Source of the DNA: Chloroflexota bacterium
GTDB taxonomy: Bacteria > Chloroflexota > Chloroflexia > Chloroflexales > Roseiflexaceae
Assembly (NCBI GenBank): GCA_013388755.1
Contig: JACAEQ010000052.1
Span: forward strand, 1-64,000
DNA length: 64,000 bases
Direction of reading: 5' to 3'
The notes beneath the pieces were generated by a model that saw only the letters and a program-made list of their open reading frames with translations, was not told where the DNA came from and searched no databases. Made by a program: the position numbers and the translations under genes. Positions within the stretch are counted from its first letter, which is position 1. Each line of letters opens with the position of its first letter. Positions 1 through 9,421 of the stretch are shown one piece after another.

Positions 1-1
1 A

Positions 2-115
2 CGTGTATCCGTCATGCATCGCGATCACCGGTGCCGCGCCGTGTATCCGTCATGCATCGCGATCACCGGTGCCGCGCCGTGTATCCGTCATGCATCGCGA
101 TCACCGGTGCCGCGC
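2..115. repeat. Three perfect tandem copies of a 38-bp unit
   Basis: Units occupy 2-39, 40-77 and 78-115 and are identical base for base. There are no spacers between copies, so this is not a CRISPR array. The third copy contains the last codons and the stop of the AraM-like gene on the minus strand (stop at 88-90), so the array looks like amplification of that gene's 3' end. It may extend left of the window. Confidence 0.95.
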
Positions 116-1086
116 GGTATCTCCAAATCATGCGCCGTGCTGTAAGCAAGATGATGCCACCGCACATACGCCGGTAACGATGCAATCGTCTCGATCATCG
201 CCGCCTCCGGCACACGGTCGAGAGGAACGCCGGCCTGGCGCATCGCCCGCTGCAACGGCGCGATGTCCTGCCCCTGCCAGGCCGCGGCGCGCAGAATCGC
301 CGGCCCCACCAGGTCTCCGTGGGCGTGGTCGGCGCCGATCGCCGGGTTCGCCTCCAGCGCATAGGCCAGGTAATGCTCGGAGCCTTCTTCCGGCCGGCTA
401 TGGCCAATCAGGTTGCAGAGTTGCACTTCCAGCGCCAGCAACTGCATCAATTCACGGAGTCCTGCCGGATCGCCGCGACCGGCCGCTTCGGCGACGACGA
501 TTGCACCATCAAGGATCGCCTGCGCGGCAGCCGCGACCCACGGCAGGTAACGCTGCGCCGGTGGGTTCATGCCACGTTCTTCGGCATAGCGCCAGTCGTG
601 CAGGCCGGTAGCGATCGATAGCAGGTCGCAGATGCCGGCGGCGCGAATATGAATCGGAGCGGCGGCAAGGAATGCCAGGTCGGCAAAGACGGTTGCGGCC
701 GGACCGGTTTCAAGATAGATGACGCACCCCTGACGCCGCACACCGCTGGCCCAGGTGAAATGGGCATCCACCGAAAGTGCGGTCGGGACCAGCGCCAGTG
801 GCAGGCCACGCCGCCAGGCGACATACTTCGCCGCGTCGGCAGCCAGCCCGCCGCCAACACCGTAGACAACCTCGCACGCCGCAGGAACGGTGCGGGCCAG
901 GTATTCAAATCCCTCTTCGGTCGCCTCGCCCGGTTCGGCGCTCCAGGTTGCCGGTAGCTGGAGGCCGGCGCGTCTGGCGGCCTCCAGCGCAGGGCCGCTT
1001 GCGATCAGTGCCACACACCGGCGATCGGTAAGCTCGCTGAGCGGCGCTTCAATGATTGCGGGAACAGGGTGAAGCAATGTCGTCAA
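88..1086 (-). CDS. sn-glycerol-1-phosphate dehydrogenase family protein (AraM/EgsA-like)
   Basis: This 332-residue protein resembles the AraM/EgsA branch of the iron-containing alcohol dehydrogenase superfamily, which reduces dihydroxyacetone phosphate to sn-glycerol-1-phosphate with NAD(P)H in the cytosol. Visible signatures are the dinucleotide-binding GVGGG followed by an AxDAAKY segment (about residues 76-89), VPTALSVDAHF with the metal-binding Asp (about 101-111), and two His in SEHYLAYALE and HAHGDLVG. The start is TTG at 1086, which overlaps the stop of the upstream glycosidase as TTGA, so the two are translationally coupled. The C-terminus runs into a 38-bp tandem repeat. Bacterial AraM proteins often sit near sugar-utilisation genes, as here. 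The exact substrate is inferred; a glycerol dehydrogenase-like role is the alternative. Confidence 0.72.
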   Translation of the reverse strand: MTTLLHPVPAIIEAPLSELTDRRCVALIASGPALEAARRAGLQLPATWSAEPGEATEEGFEYLARTVPAACEVVYGVGGGLAADAAKYVAWRRGLPLALVPTALSVDAHFTWASGVRRQGCVIYLETGPAATVFADLAFLAAAPIHIRAAGICDLLSIATGLHDWRYAEERGMNPPAQRYLPWVAAAAQAILDGAIVVAEAAGRGDPAGLRELMQLLALEVQLCNLIGHSRPEEGSEHYLAYALEANPAIGADHAHGDLVGPAILRAAAWQGQDIAPLQRAMRQAGVPLDRVPEAAMIETIASLPAYVRWHHLAYSTAHDLEIPRGTGDRDA

Positions 1087-3782
1087 TCCTGATCGGGGCG
1101 CAGACTGGCGCGCGCCGCCGCCTCCAGTGTTGCATAGAGCCGTGCCTCGATCGCCGCATAGCGTGCCTCATCGAGCATACCTGCCAGGCGTTCGCCGCGT
1201 GCACGGGCCAGTTCGCGAACCAGCGCGCTGATGACCGGCGCGCACACAATTGAGGCATGCCGCCAGGCGATGGCATATTCATCGAGGGTGAAGGCGCGAT
1301 CGGCAAGCACCGTGAGCATCCCGGACGTATCAGCAAACGCCTGGAAAGCAATGGCCTGCGTGGGTGCCGTTCCATTGTGATCAGGCGGCGGCATGGCGGC
1401 AATGTCGCCAAGCATATGCGCGCGCGCCAGAAGCAATGTGCGCAGTTCCTCGTGAAGCGGCGCCGGAGCCGGCCCTGCAGGCAGGAGCAGGTAACTATCG
1501 GTCACGCCATGCTCATCCTCAGCCACGTAGGGTAAGGCCAGGTTGGCGCCTTCAATCTGAGAGGCGGCGGGCAGTATCTCACCACTCACCATCAAGCGAT
1601 ACGGCACGAGGCCGTCCCAGCCCTGTGGCCGCCGGACCTGGAACCGCCCGCTATGTGGCGCTGAGAAACGCAGGCCGTGACCACAGGGCGCGATGACACC
1701 GGCGCCGCCATTGAACACCATGCTCGAGCGCATCCCTCGGATGAGCCATGCGCCCTCAGATGCATCGCCGCCCACTGCGCAGCCGGCAACATCATCGCCG
1801 TCGAGGATTGCAATGCCAATGCGCGGCCCACCGATACCGACGTGCAGATGCTGCAACGAGCCATCGGCGACACGATACGTCAGTGTGCCGCTGTAGGCTT
1901 CCGCCCGTCGGTTCGCGATGAAGATGTAGGTATACCGTGAGCCATGGCGCACCGTGACGTCAACATCCGATCCATCGGCCCAGCCATAATGCGCACTGCC
2001 ACCGTGCTGTTCGATGAGCGCGGCGATACGCTCGGCACTGATGCCATCCGGCAGGCGTGCAATCGATGCCCGTGTGACGGAGGATCCTTCCGGATGCTGG
2101 TCGCCGTGTGCAAGCGCGAAATGCGGCACGAGGAGATTGCATGCATCCAGATATTCATCAAAAGCCGGGCGCACCTCGCCAACCAGCGCCAGGTTGGCGC
2201 AAGCGGAGAGTTTCAGTTGTGTGGCACGGGCAATCACGGCTGATGAGGGCACGAGCAGTAACGGGTAGAGCGCCAGTTCATCAGGTGTTGCCGTGTCCAG
2301 GTCGAGAACGTCGAAGGCGATACCGGCGCGCACGAGGCGCTGAGCAAGTTCCTGGGCGCGCCGGCCAGTGTCGCACCCGGCAACGGCATCGTGCCGGGCC
2401 GGCCCTGGATACAGCGCAACTCGCTCGGGCACATGGGAGTAACCAATGGCGACGCTGGCCGGCGCGCGCGCCGCGACGAAATCCGCACCGGCTGCGCCGA
2501 GGAGCGTAAAGATCGTTTTTGCATTCCAGAACCGCGGGCGCAGACTGCCATCGGGCCGCAGTGGTGCTTCCATCGCCCAGCGCGGTAAAGCGCCGATCGC
2601 CGGATGTTCGGGCAGCGCCTGTTGTGCTGCATAAACATTGAGCGCCTGTGCGCCTCCCATCAGCGGGGTGGCGAAGTAGAAATCCTGCGCCGCACTGATC
2701 TCCGGAACAAAGACCGGGTATGTCCGGCTCAGATCGGCGGCCAGGCGCGGGAGCCAGAACCCGTAATGCACATACTCCTCGAACGACAGGGCATACCCGG
2801 CGCCGCCGACAAACGGTTCCACGACATCTTCGGCGTAGACGTTGAAGCCTAGCCAGCCAGCGGCACGCGCCAGCCCGAGGGTGTCGATGATCGTGCCGCA
2901 ATGTTGCCAGGGCGCTGCCAGGCGATCATGGAACACCGGCACATGCCAGCCATCATCGCGTAGCCAGGCGACAATCGTCGCAACGCTCTCGGTATAAAAC
3001 CAGTCGGTGAACACTTCGAGCGCCAGGCATTGCCGAAGCTCATCAATGCTTCGGGGTGAACCAGGGGCGCGTGGTGGTTGAGGGGAGATCAGTGAACGTT
3101 GAGCGGCAACCGTTGAGCGTTCCCACCTGCCTGCATGCTCTTCCCCGTCCCCCGTGTCCAGTCCCCAGAACCATGGCCAGAGGCGTTCAACCACATACTG
3201 GTTGTAATCGAGGCGCAGGCGCAGATCAAGACCGATGTCGGCGGGCAACAATCCATCTCCCGGCGTCTCATTATCGGCCTGGACCGCGACCACCGGGCCG
3301 GCGGGATGCTGGAACGGGATCATGGCCGTCGAGAATGCCGCAATCCAGCGGCGCGCGGCGTCGAGATACGCAGGATGCAGGTAGCAGGCGCGCGGCGCGC
3401 CGCTGTCGGAGTGACACCAGACATCATCATCGGCGCGCCGCGCGTGGATCTCGGGGTGTTGCTGCAGCAACCAGGGTGGAATGCCCCCGCCGAGCAATTC
3501 GGCGTCCACGAACGGGCCAGGTTTCAAGATCAGTCTCAGTCCAAGGAGAAGGCACAGGTGGGCAAACTGTACCAGATTCCGGCGCGGATCCGTGGTGCCG
3601 TTGAAGTCCACAAGGCCGGGTTGCGGTTCATGCCAGCACCAGGGAACGTAGGTGGAGACAGTGTTGGCGCCCATCTGGCGCAGACGCACAAGCAGGAATG
3701 CCCACTGTTCAGGCGGGATGCGGAAATAATGGAGTTCGGCAGCCAGGATCGGTGCATCGGCGAGCGCTGGCGGTTCATCCAT
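1083..3782 (-). CDS. Glycoside hydrolase family 35 beta-galactosidase-like protein
   Basis: About 899 residues, predicted to cleave terminal beta-galactosides. The N-terminal TIM barrel shows the GH35 pattern: AAELHYFRIP, GANTVSTYVPWCWHEP, then KPGPFVDAELLGGGIPPWLL in place of the usual RPGPY-AEW-GG-P-WLL. The likely acid/base Glu is in VQADNE (about residue 170) and a plausible nucleophile Glu in VFVPEIS. Beta-rich accessory domains fill the second half. No signal peptide is visible, so it is probably cytosolic. An in-frame GTG lies at 3797, but ATG at 3782 has a GGAG about 10 nt upstream and was preferred. It lies 34 nt downstream of rex and is coupled to the AraM-like gene, so the three probably form one operon. 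Family assignment is firm; natural substrate unknown. Confidence 0.8.
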   Translation of the reverse strand: MDEPPALADAPILAAELHYFRIPPEQWAFLLVRLRQMGANTVSTYVPWCWHEPQPGLVDFNGTTDPRRNLVQFAHLCLLLGLRLILKPGPFVDAELLGGGIPPWLLQQHPEIHARRADDDVWCHSDSGAPRACYLHPAYLDAARRWIAAFSTAMIPFQHPAGPVVAVQADNETPGDGLLPADIGLDLRLRLDYNQYVVERLWPWFWGLDTGDGEEHAGRWERSTVAAQRSLISPQPPRAPGSPRSIDELRQCLALEVFTDWFYTESVATIVAWLRDDGWHVPVFHDRLAAPWQHCGTIIDTLGLARAAGWLGFNVYAEDVVEPFVGGAGYALSFEEYVHYGFWLPRLAADLSRTYPVFVPEISAAQDFYFATPLMGGAQALNVYAAQQALPEHPAIGALPRWAMEAPLRPDGSLRPRFWNAKTIFTLLGAAGADFVAARAPASVAIGYSHVPERVALYPGPARHDAVAGCDTGRRAQELAQRLVRAGIAFDVLDLDTATPDELALYPLLLVPSSAVIARATQLKLSACANLALVGEVRPAFDEYLDACNLLVPHFALAHGDQHPEGSSVTRASIARLPDGISAERIAALIEQHGGSAHYGWADGSDVDVTVRHGSRYTYIFIANRRAEAYSGTLTYRVADGSLQHLHVGIGGPRIGIAILDGDDVAGCAVGGDASEGAWLIRGMRSSMVFNGGAGVIAPCGHGLRFSAPHSGRFQVRRPQGWDGLVPYRLMVSGEILPAASQIEGANLALPYVAEDEHGVTDSYLLLPAGPAPAPLHEELRTLLLARAHMLGDIAAMPPPDHNGTAPTQAIAFQAFADTSGMLTVLADRAFTLDEYAIAWRHASIVCAPVISALVRELARARGERLAGMLDEARYAAIEARLYATLEAAARASLRPDQD

Positions 3783-3816
3783 AGGGCAACGCTCCACTGG
3801 TCATGAGCGCTGCCAG

Positions 3817-4503
3817 CTATGTCTCGGGGTCGTTCTGGCGCGCACCTGACACATCACGCGCCAGATAATACGTCATACTGTGGAGTACCGCAACCGGATC
3901 AATGTAGCGAACCCAGACGCCATCAGGAACCTGGAGCACGGTGGGGGCATAGCTCAAGATCGCGCGCACACCGGCCATGACCAGGCGATCTGCCACTTCC
4001 TGCGCGCGCTGGGCCGGCACAGCGATGATCGCCAGCCGGATACCCTGCTCCTTGATGACGGTGTCAGCATCATCAAAGCTGAGTATCGGCATATCGTCAA
4101 TCATCGTGCCGATCTTCTCCGGGTTGCTGTCGAACAGGCCGGCAATACGAATACCTTGCTGGCGAAACCCTTCGTAGCGCGCGATCGCCGCGCCCAGGTG
4201 CCCGATACCGACCAGCGCCACCGGCCATTCGTGCGACAAACCGAGGATGTCTTCGATTTGCTGCAGCAGTTTTCTGACGTCGTAGCCGATGCCTTGCTTG
4301 CCAAACTCGCCAAAATAGGAAAGGTCCTTGCGGATCTGCGCGGCAGTGACATTGATACGATCGCCAAGCTCCTGCGAAGAGACGGACTCGATCCCTTCCT
4401 GAAGCAGGTACCGTAGACTGCGCGCGTACAATGGCAAGCGGCGGATGACGACATCAGGGGGTGCTTCCATCCGATCCACGTCTACCTCCACGCCGATTGC
4501 CAT
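3817..4503 (-). CDS. rex: Redox-sensing transcriptional repressor Rex
   Basis: Rex represses fermentative and respiratory genes and is released from DNA when the NADH/NAD+ ratio rises. The 228-residue product has the full family pattern: an N-terminal winged helix (about residues 15-85) with [20 protein letters not shown] and the [14 protein letters not shown] segment, then a Rossmann domain with [10 protein letters not shown] (about 97-106), [10 protein letters not shown], the IIAVPA stretch, and a C-terminal swapped helix with [16 protein letters not shown] at 4503 lacks a Shine-Dalgarno; GTG at 4479 has GGAGG five or six bases upstream, so the real start may be eight codons later. It is the first gene of a likely operon with the GH35 and AraM-like genes. 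Confidence 0.95.
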   Translation of the reverse strand: MAIGVEVDVDRMEAPPDVVIRRLPLYARSLRYLLQEGIESVSSQELGDRINVTAAQIRKDLSYFGEFGKQGIGYDVRKLLQQIEDILGLSHEWPVALVGIGHLGAAIARYEGFRQQGIRIAGLFDSNPEKIGTMIDDMPILSFDDADTVIKEQGIRLAIIAVPAQRAQEVADRLVMAGVRAILSYAPTVLQVPDGVWVRYIDPVAVLHSMTYYLARDVSGARQNDPET

Positions 4504-4562
4504 ACATTGGCAGGGATAGTTCCAGAAAGTATGTGAAGTGTAGCACTAACTTTACCGGATTG

Positions 4563-6176
4563 TCAAGACGATATCAGATCCCACAGGGTCGGAGGTAGCG
4601 ACTCGCGCTTTGAGGCACGCAGCAGAGCGATCTGCGTGGCGAGGCGCGCGGCGTCGCATGTGTACGCCTTTGCGGTGACACGCAGCCCGGGCGCGACAAT
4701 ATGTGTGACGTCACGTGCCGGTTGCGCCCTGTGCCGGGATAGCCACGGCGCTCCTCCTTGCCCGCCCGGGGTGACAATCGCCGGCAGGATCGCGTGACCC
4801 TGCCGGTTGCTCTCGGTCGGGCGCGATTGCACCAGCAACAGGTGCAGTGGTATATCGGGCTGGCGCCTGAGTCTGGCGAGAAGCTCGGTGCATGCTGCAA
4901 GCGTGTCGGCATCGGGCTCGACCAGGACGATCAACGCCGGACGCACCTCTGCGCTCCGGGCACGCGCTCGCCGCATCATGCGACCCATTGCGGCAAGGGC
5001 GTCGGGAGCGGTGCAGGGGGTGCGAACAAGATGGGGCACGCCATCGTAAAGCGGGCTGATCTGTCCCTGGTCAACGATGGTCAGCGCCAGCGTTTCGGGC
5101 GCTTCTGCATAGAGCAGGCCGCTCAGCGCAGCGTGCAGTGTGTCCACGGCCAGGTCGCCGTACAGTCCGACATGGCGCCACGTGCGCAGTGGCACGTAGT
5201 AGATCGCTGTGTCGCCATGACCCATGACTGGCATACGTCTGGCCGGAGCGCGTTGCGCCACCGGCAGGAGAAATGCGGCGTAATCAGGCATCGGAACATG
5301 GTGGCGCATTGCGATCGTCAGTTCGGGCGGGGCATGCGTGTTGCCTCGCCAGGCGATGTGTGATTCTGGCCAGGTCTCCAGCAGGCGCTCCGGCAGTGTT
5401 GTGAGCGCAGTTGTTTCTTCAGGATGCGGATCGATCGTCAGGCGCGCCCATGCGTTCCGAGGGCCGGCGCATGCTTCCACCAGCAACACGGCGCTGCGCA
5501 GCCTGCCATAGTGCTCATATGCATACATCGCCAGGGTTGCACTGGTTGCAACGGAATTGCCGGGTTTAGCGATCGGTGGAATGTCCGCCGCGATGCGCGG
5601 CGCAGCGGTGTCAGGATATGCGCTGTATTCCCCGCTTACATTGTCGCTGGACGTCTGCCGTTGTATGTCGCGGCGAGGTGCATCGCGCGCAGATTGCATC
5701 AGCGAACTCCACACGCTGCGCGCCTTCGCTTTTGCGTGCTGTGCCTGGAGAACGTCGCGCGTCTTTATTGGGAAACCGGCGACGAGAAGGCTTGCGCGCT
5801 GATAACCTGCCCGTATGCGTGTCATCGTCGAGCTCGGCACATTCATGAGTGAGTACGTGAACATCGCTCGCGCGCGAGAAGGTAGATCGAGGTGGCGGCC
5901 AGCGCGGAACATCAGGAGAATCGCCGCGACGCTCCAGAGCGTGATGATCCATCCAGGAGCAGACTCGCCGATATCCATCCATGCTGTGGCGGATAGTTGT
6001 TGCCCGGTCTGCTTCGCTTTCAGCGGCAGCGGTTGATGGTTGGACTCCTGGACGATTGCCGGACCTTGAGGCGGCATGGCTGAAGGAACGTATACTGCCG
6101 CCAGCGCCACACCGGAAGCGGCGAGCAGTATCAGGCTCACAAGCAGTGCCTCAATACGCGGTGCACCGAAACGCAT
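4563..6176 (-). CDS. FtsK/VirD4-like membrane protein with a degenerate ATPase domain
   Basis: 537 residues. The N-terminus has a membrane segment (about residues 9-28) and a second near 75-90, then a low-complexity linker and a C-terminal domain. That domain follows the FtsK/SpoIIIE order: MGHGDTAIYYVPL where FtsK has its pre-Walker strand, VGLYGDLAVDTLHAAL at about 337-352 where FtsK has its GTTGSGKS loop, TIVDQGQISPLYDGVPHLV (D369) like the IDPK...Y..IPHL motif, IVLVEPDADT (E420) in place of Walker B, and IPLHLLLVQSRPT like the IHLilATQRPS motif. The P-loop Gly-Lys-Ser/Thr is absent, so it should not hydrolyse ATP normally. ATG at 6176 has GGAGG at good spacing. It is the last gene of the Tad/type IV block, so an inactive coupling-protein or scaffold role is inferred. 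Confidence 0.6.
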   Translation of the reverse strand: MRFGAPRIEALLVSLILLAASGVALAAVYVPSAMPPQGPAIVQESNHQPLPLKAKQTGQQLSATAWMDIGESAPGWIITLWSVAAILLMFRAGRHLDLPSRARAMFTYSLMNVPSSTMTRIRAGYQRASLLVAGFPIKTRDVLQAQHAKAKARSVWSSLMQSARDAPRRDIQRQTSSDNVSGEYSAYPDTAAPRIAADIPPIAKPGNSVATSATLAMYAYEHYGRLRSAVLLVEACAGPRNAWARLTIDPHPEETTALTTLPERLLETWPESHIAWRGNTHAPPELTIAMRHHVPMPDYAAFLLPVAQRAPARRMPVMGHGDTAIYYVPLRTWRHVGLYGDLAVDTLHAALSGLLYAEAPETLALTIVDQGQISPLYDGVPHLVRTPCTAPDALAAMGRMMRRARARSAEVRPALIVLVEPDADTLAACTELLARLRRQPDIPLHLLLVQSRPTESNRQGHAILPAIVTPGGQGGAPWLSRHRAQPARDVTHIVAPGLRVTAKAYTCDAARLATQIALLRASKRESLPPTLWDLISS

Positions 6177-6203
6177 ATCCATCCTCCACGCCGTTCATGG
6201 CAT

Positions 6204-7499
6204 TCACCGATCGTCGTCTGCCATCGTGATCAGCCAGGCACGTTCTCCGCTCCGCAACAGCAGTTCGGCACCGTGCCATTCACCGACCAGGTCGCCGGTT
6301 GCCGGTACGCTCTGCAGCACCACTTCACCGATCAGCAGTTCTCCCTGCATGCGGCCAATCACCACCTGACCCGCGTGTTCCACCACGACCCGCATCGTTC
6401 CATCGGCCAGCATCGTGAGCGCTCGCGCCTCAAGCGTTCCCTGCCGTTCCGGTAAGAGTGTGCCGGTATCGGCGCGCCAGAGCCACGGTGTGCCGTCATC
6501 GTCCGGGGCGATCCAGAGGAAATCATGACCTGCCCAGGTGTGCGGCGGCAGGCCGTCCGCGGGTGGCTCGGCAATCACTGCCGCAACCGGCGCGGGGCGA
6601 AGTCGGGCCAGCGTTAATGTACGTTCGTTCCCCATGCGACTTGCAATCACGACGGCATCACCACCTGGCTGCCACACAAGGCCAGTAATGCTGCCTGGCA
6701 CGGCCACGACCGGCGCTGGCGGCCCGCTCCGCGTCACATAGCTAATCTGTTCACCCGCGGCGGCGCGTTCGGCCAGTAGTAGTCCTGCGCCATCCGGCGC
6801 GAATCGCACCAGTGAAACGTCGCCTTCCGTTACGACTGGTGCGCGATTCCAGCCATGCACGAGAACCTGGCCTCCTGATTGCATGCCGGGTCGGTGGGGC
6901 TCGTAGACGGCTTCGTAGCGTGTGCTACCGGCGTGGATCATATCGGCGAGGCCACGGTAGGCGTCGATTGTCGTCAGGCGCTCGATGCCGCGCGCGCTGA
7001 TGGCAACGGTCTGAGTTGCCGCAACGATACCGGCTTCCTCACTACCGTCATCTTCCGGCAGCGGCATGGCAGCGCTCTGGAGCCGCCATGCGCCATCGGC
7101 CCGCCAGATCATGTCAATATGCATACCGGGCGCAGCGGCAGGCAACTGCTGCTCACGCGGCGCTGGCAGGCCGGGTGGCAACACGACCTCCCTCGTTTCG
7201 CTGGCCCCTAGCGTCAGATTGACCCAGGAGCGGCGACCGTCAGGGAGCGCGGCGACGATTGTGTGGTCACCGGCATACAGGTCGACGGGCCAGTGCCGTC
7301 CATCTACCGTGATAAGCGCTTCAGGCGGCGACTGGATGTGTAACGTGGCGCGACCGCGCCAGAAAGGTGGGATCGTTCCACTCGCGAGGCCGAACAGTGC
7401 CAGTAATGCGAGCATACAGGCAACGATTTTCCAATGCCAGCGAAACACAATCCGTGCCAGCAGCGCATCCATATTGATACGGTGGTCCGCAATGATCAT
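6204..7499 (-). CDS. Single-pass membrane protein, PEGA-like then propeller-like; function unknown
   Basis: 431 residues, not assigned to a named family with certainty. A short cytoplasmic N-terminus is followed by one membrane helix (about residues 25-45) and a segment reading ATLHIQSPPEALITVDGRHW, which resembles PEGA beta-sandwich domains (about 50-110). The remainder has repeating strands such as VSLVRFAPDGAGLLLAER and ITGLVWQPGGDAVVIASR, like WD40/TolB-type propeller blades, so most of the protein is probably extracytoplasmic. The start has GGAG six bases upstream. It lies between the VirB4 ATPase and the FtsK-like protein, all same strand with short gaps, which suggests a structural part of that envelope machine. 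Confidence 0.5.
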   Translation of the reverse strand: MIIADHRINMDALLARIVFRWHWKIVACMLALLALFGLASGTIPPFWRGRATLHIQSPPEALITVDGRHWPVDLYAGDHTIVAALPDGRRSWVNLTLGASETREVVLPPGLPAPREQQLPAAAPGMHIDMIWRADGAWRLQSAAMPLPEDDGSEEAGIVAATQTVAISARGIERLTTIDAYRGLADMIHAGSTRYEAVYEPHRPGMQSGGQVLVHGWNRAPVVTEGDVSLVRFAPDGAGLLLAERAAAGEQISYVTRSGPPAPVVAVPGSITGLVWQPGGDAVVIASRMGNERTLTLARLRPAPVAAVIAEPPADGLPPHTWAGHDFLWIAPDDDGTPWLWRADTGTLLPERQGTLEARALTMLADGTMRVVVEHAGQVVIGRMQGELLIGEVVLQSVPATGDLVGEWHGAELLLRSGERAWLITMADDDR

Positions 7500-7549
7500 G
7501 GCTCACTCCAGCGTGTCTTCCAGGAAGGTTTGACCTTCCCGAAAGATAG

Positions 7550-9400
7550 TCAGATGGCGCCTCCCGTGACGATACGGTGCAGCATCCCCGGCCACATCGG
7601 TATGAACAATGGGGTCCGTTCGCCGTCTGCCAGGAGTAATGCCGTTGCGCCGATGCCACGCTCGATCCGGCAGGTCGCCAGGTAGGCGGTTTCTTCATCA
7701 TTCAAACGTAGAATGGCCGCCGCCCGGTTTACGGCGTCCGAGTCCTGATTCAGCCCCAGGATAAGTTTGGTGCGCGCGTTTTCGAGCAAGACGCGCGTCT
7801 GCTCGCTTTCGTCCAGGTCGTCAAGACTCTGGGTGATGACGGTTGCCTTGAACTGGAGGCTGCGCCCGATACGGAAGATCATCTGCAGTGTGCGCGCACC
7901 GGCTTCAGAATGCAACAATGCATGGGCCTCGTCGAGTACCAGGTGGCTGCGCCGACCGGTCGGGCGATTGATCGCCGTGGTGACGAAGAAATCCATCACG
8001 ATGACCGGCAACAGCCGGGCGAGGGTCTCGTCGTTGCTCTGCAGCAGTGACCAGAGATCGATCGCCAGCAAGGGGTTGTCAGTGGGTACGTTCGACGGAT
8101 GATTGAACAGGTCGCCAATCGTGCCACGCGTGAACAGGGCCAGGGCGCGCGCAAGGTCCGGCGCGGTCTCGGCGAGCTGAACCTGCACGTCGCTGAAGGT
8201 CGGCATGGGCCGCGTGAATGTATGCGGATCGCTACTGATCTCGCGTGCTGCATAGGCTGCGGCGATTGCGTCCTGGATCGCCGCAGCGCCGACGGCGTCG
8301 ATATGGGTGCCCTGGGCCTTCAATTCACGCACGATCAGCGCCTTGATGACACTGATGCGCTGCCCGAGTAAGTCCTCTTCCAGCTCGGCGACGGCGCGGG
8401 CGCGTTCGGGCGCGAGCGCCGGTAGTTCGAGAGGATTGATATGGTAGCCGGCACGGCTGGAGAGCGAGATATATGCTCCGCCAAGCGCGGTCGCCAGCGC
8501 CCTGTACTCCTGGCGCTTGGGGTCGAGGATCAGCAGAGCGTCCTCGCCAAGTGCCAGTTCCTGCGCCAGTAACCCGCCCATGGTGTAGGTCTTTCCGCTA
8601 CCCGACTCAGCAACAATGAGCATATGCGGGTTTGCTGCCTGCCAGCGATCGTAGATCAGGGGCGCGCCGCTGCGCGGGTGCTCGCCCCAGATGATCGGTA
8701 ATCCGCCGTGCCGGGTCAGCCCCGGCGATGTTGTTGGCAGACCCATAGCGGCTACCCGCCCGCTGATATCGTGCACCAGACCGAGCGCCTCGCGCCCCAG
8801 CGGTAGCGCATTGATGTACCCTTCCCATTGCTGAAACTGCGCCACACCAAGCAAGATGCCTTGCTGTGCTGCTGCGAGCCGTACCCGGTCAACGCGCGCC
8901 GCCAGTTCCTCGGGGGTTGCGGCGGCAATGCTGATAGTCACCACCATCTGAAACAGACGATCAACGCCGGCCGCCAGGTCGCGCCGGAGCGTTGCTGCGG
9001 CCTCGGCCCCCTGCTGGGCGTCGGCGTCGAAATGTGTGCCGGCCTGGGCGTCACCGGCCAGCGTTCCGAGCGCCGCATCTTCGCTGCGGGCCAGCGCCCG
9101 GCGCGCAAGCGCATCGGGTAGCGGAACAATGCGTTGATGGATGGTAATTCCGGGCGCATCAAGGCCAAGAGCAGGATCACTAATCCATGCCAGCGACAAC
9201 GTCGGCGGGAACGTGCGTACCTCGAGTGTGGTGAAGAATGAATCGCCCACCTGGATCATGTGGCTCCAGTGACGATCGATGCCGTCAGGGGCAAGCAGAT
9301 CGGCGAGGGTCGTTGCGCCGGAAGGCAATGTTGCATTCCCGGCCCGGCGACGGCGCGCCGGTTCAATGATCGGTTTGTTCAATGCATCGCGGAGCGGCAT
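7550..9400 (-). CDS. virB4: VirB4/TraC-family type IV secretion ATPase
   Basis: 616 residues. This is the energy-supplying ATPase of type IV secretion systems, a peripheral inner-membrane protein that powers pilus assembly or substrate export. Walker A is AESGSGKT with K270; LLILDPKRQEY follows; Walker B is LVLDEAHALL with D490/E491; and VITQSLDDL matches the sensor/TQ motif. The N-terminal 230 residues resemble the middle part of TraC/VirB4, but the earliest VirB4 region seems to be encoded by the separate gene immediately upstream. The start has GGAGGAG nine bases upstream. PrgI-like and VirB2-like genes lie just upstream, the usual order in Gram-positive conjugation modules. All ATPase motifs are intact, so it should be active. 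Confidence 0.9.
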   Translation of the reverse strand: MPLRDALNKPIIEPARRRRAGNATLPSGATTLADLLAPDGIDRHWSHMIQVGDSFFTTLEVRTFPPTLSLAWISDPALGLDAPGITIHQRIVPLPDALARRALARSEDAALGTLAGDAQAGTHFDADAQQGAEAAATLRRDLAAGVDRLFQMVVTISIAAATPEELAARVDRVRLAAAQQGILLGVAQFQQWEGYINALPLGREALGLVHDISGRVAAMGLPTTSPGLTRHGGLPIIWGEHPRSGAPLIYDRWQAANPHMLIVAESGSGKTYTMGGLLAQELALGEDALLILDPKRQEYRALATALGGAYISLSSRAGYHINPLELPALAPERARAVAELEEDLLGQRISVIKALIVRELKAQGTHIDAVGAAAIQDAIAAAYAAREISSDPHTFTRPMPTFSDVQVQLAETAPDLARALALFTRGTIGDLFNHPSNVPTDNPLLAIDLWSLLQSNDETLARLLPVIVMDFFVTTAINRPTGRRSHLVLDEAHALLHSEAGARTLQMIFRIGRSLQFKATVITQSLDDLDESEQTRVLLENARTKLILGLNQDSDAVNRAAAILRLNDEETAYLATCRIERGIGATALLLADGERTPLFIPMWPGMLHRIVTGGAI

Positions 9401-9421
9401 GACACGATCTCCTCCTCGCCA

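Noticed and set aside
2-115. Possible CRISPR array at the left edge
   Set aside because: Units are directly adjacent with no spacers and overlap a coding 3' end; it is a plain tandem repeat.
3-3806. Long plus-strand open frames opposite the AraM-like and GH35 genes
   Set aside because: High-GC antisense shadows with Arg/Pro-rich composition and no family signatures.
4537-4547. Possible Rex operator upstream of rex (AGTG TAG CACT)
   Set aside because: Arms are only four bases and do not fit the TTGTGA-N6-TCACAA consensus; reported as unsupported.
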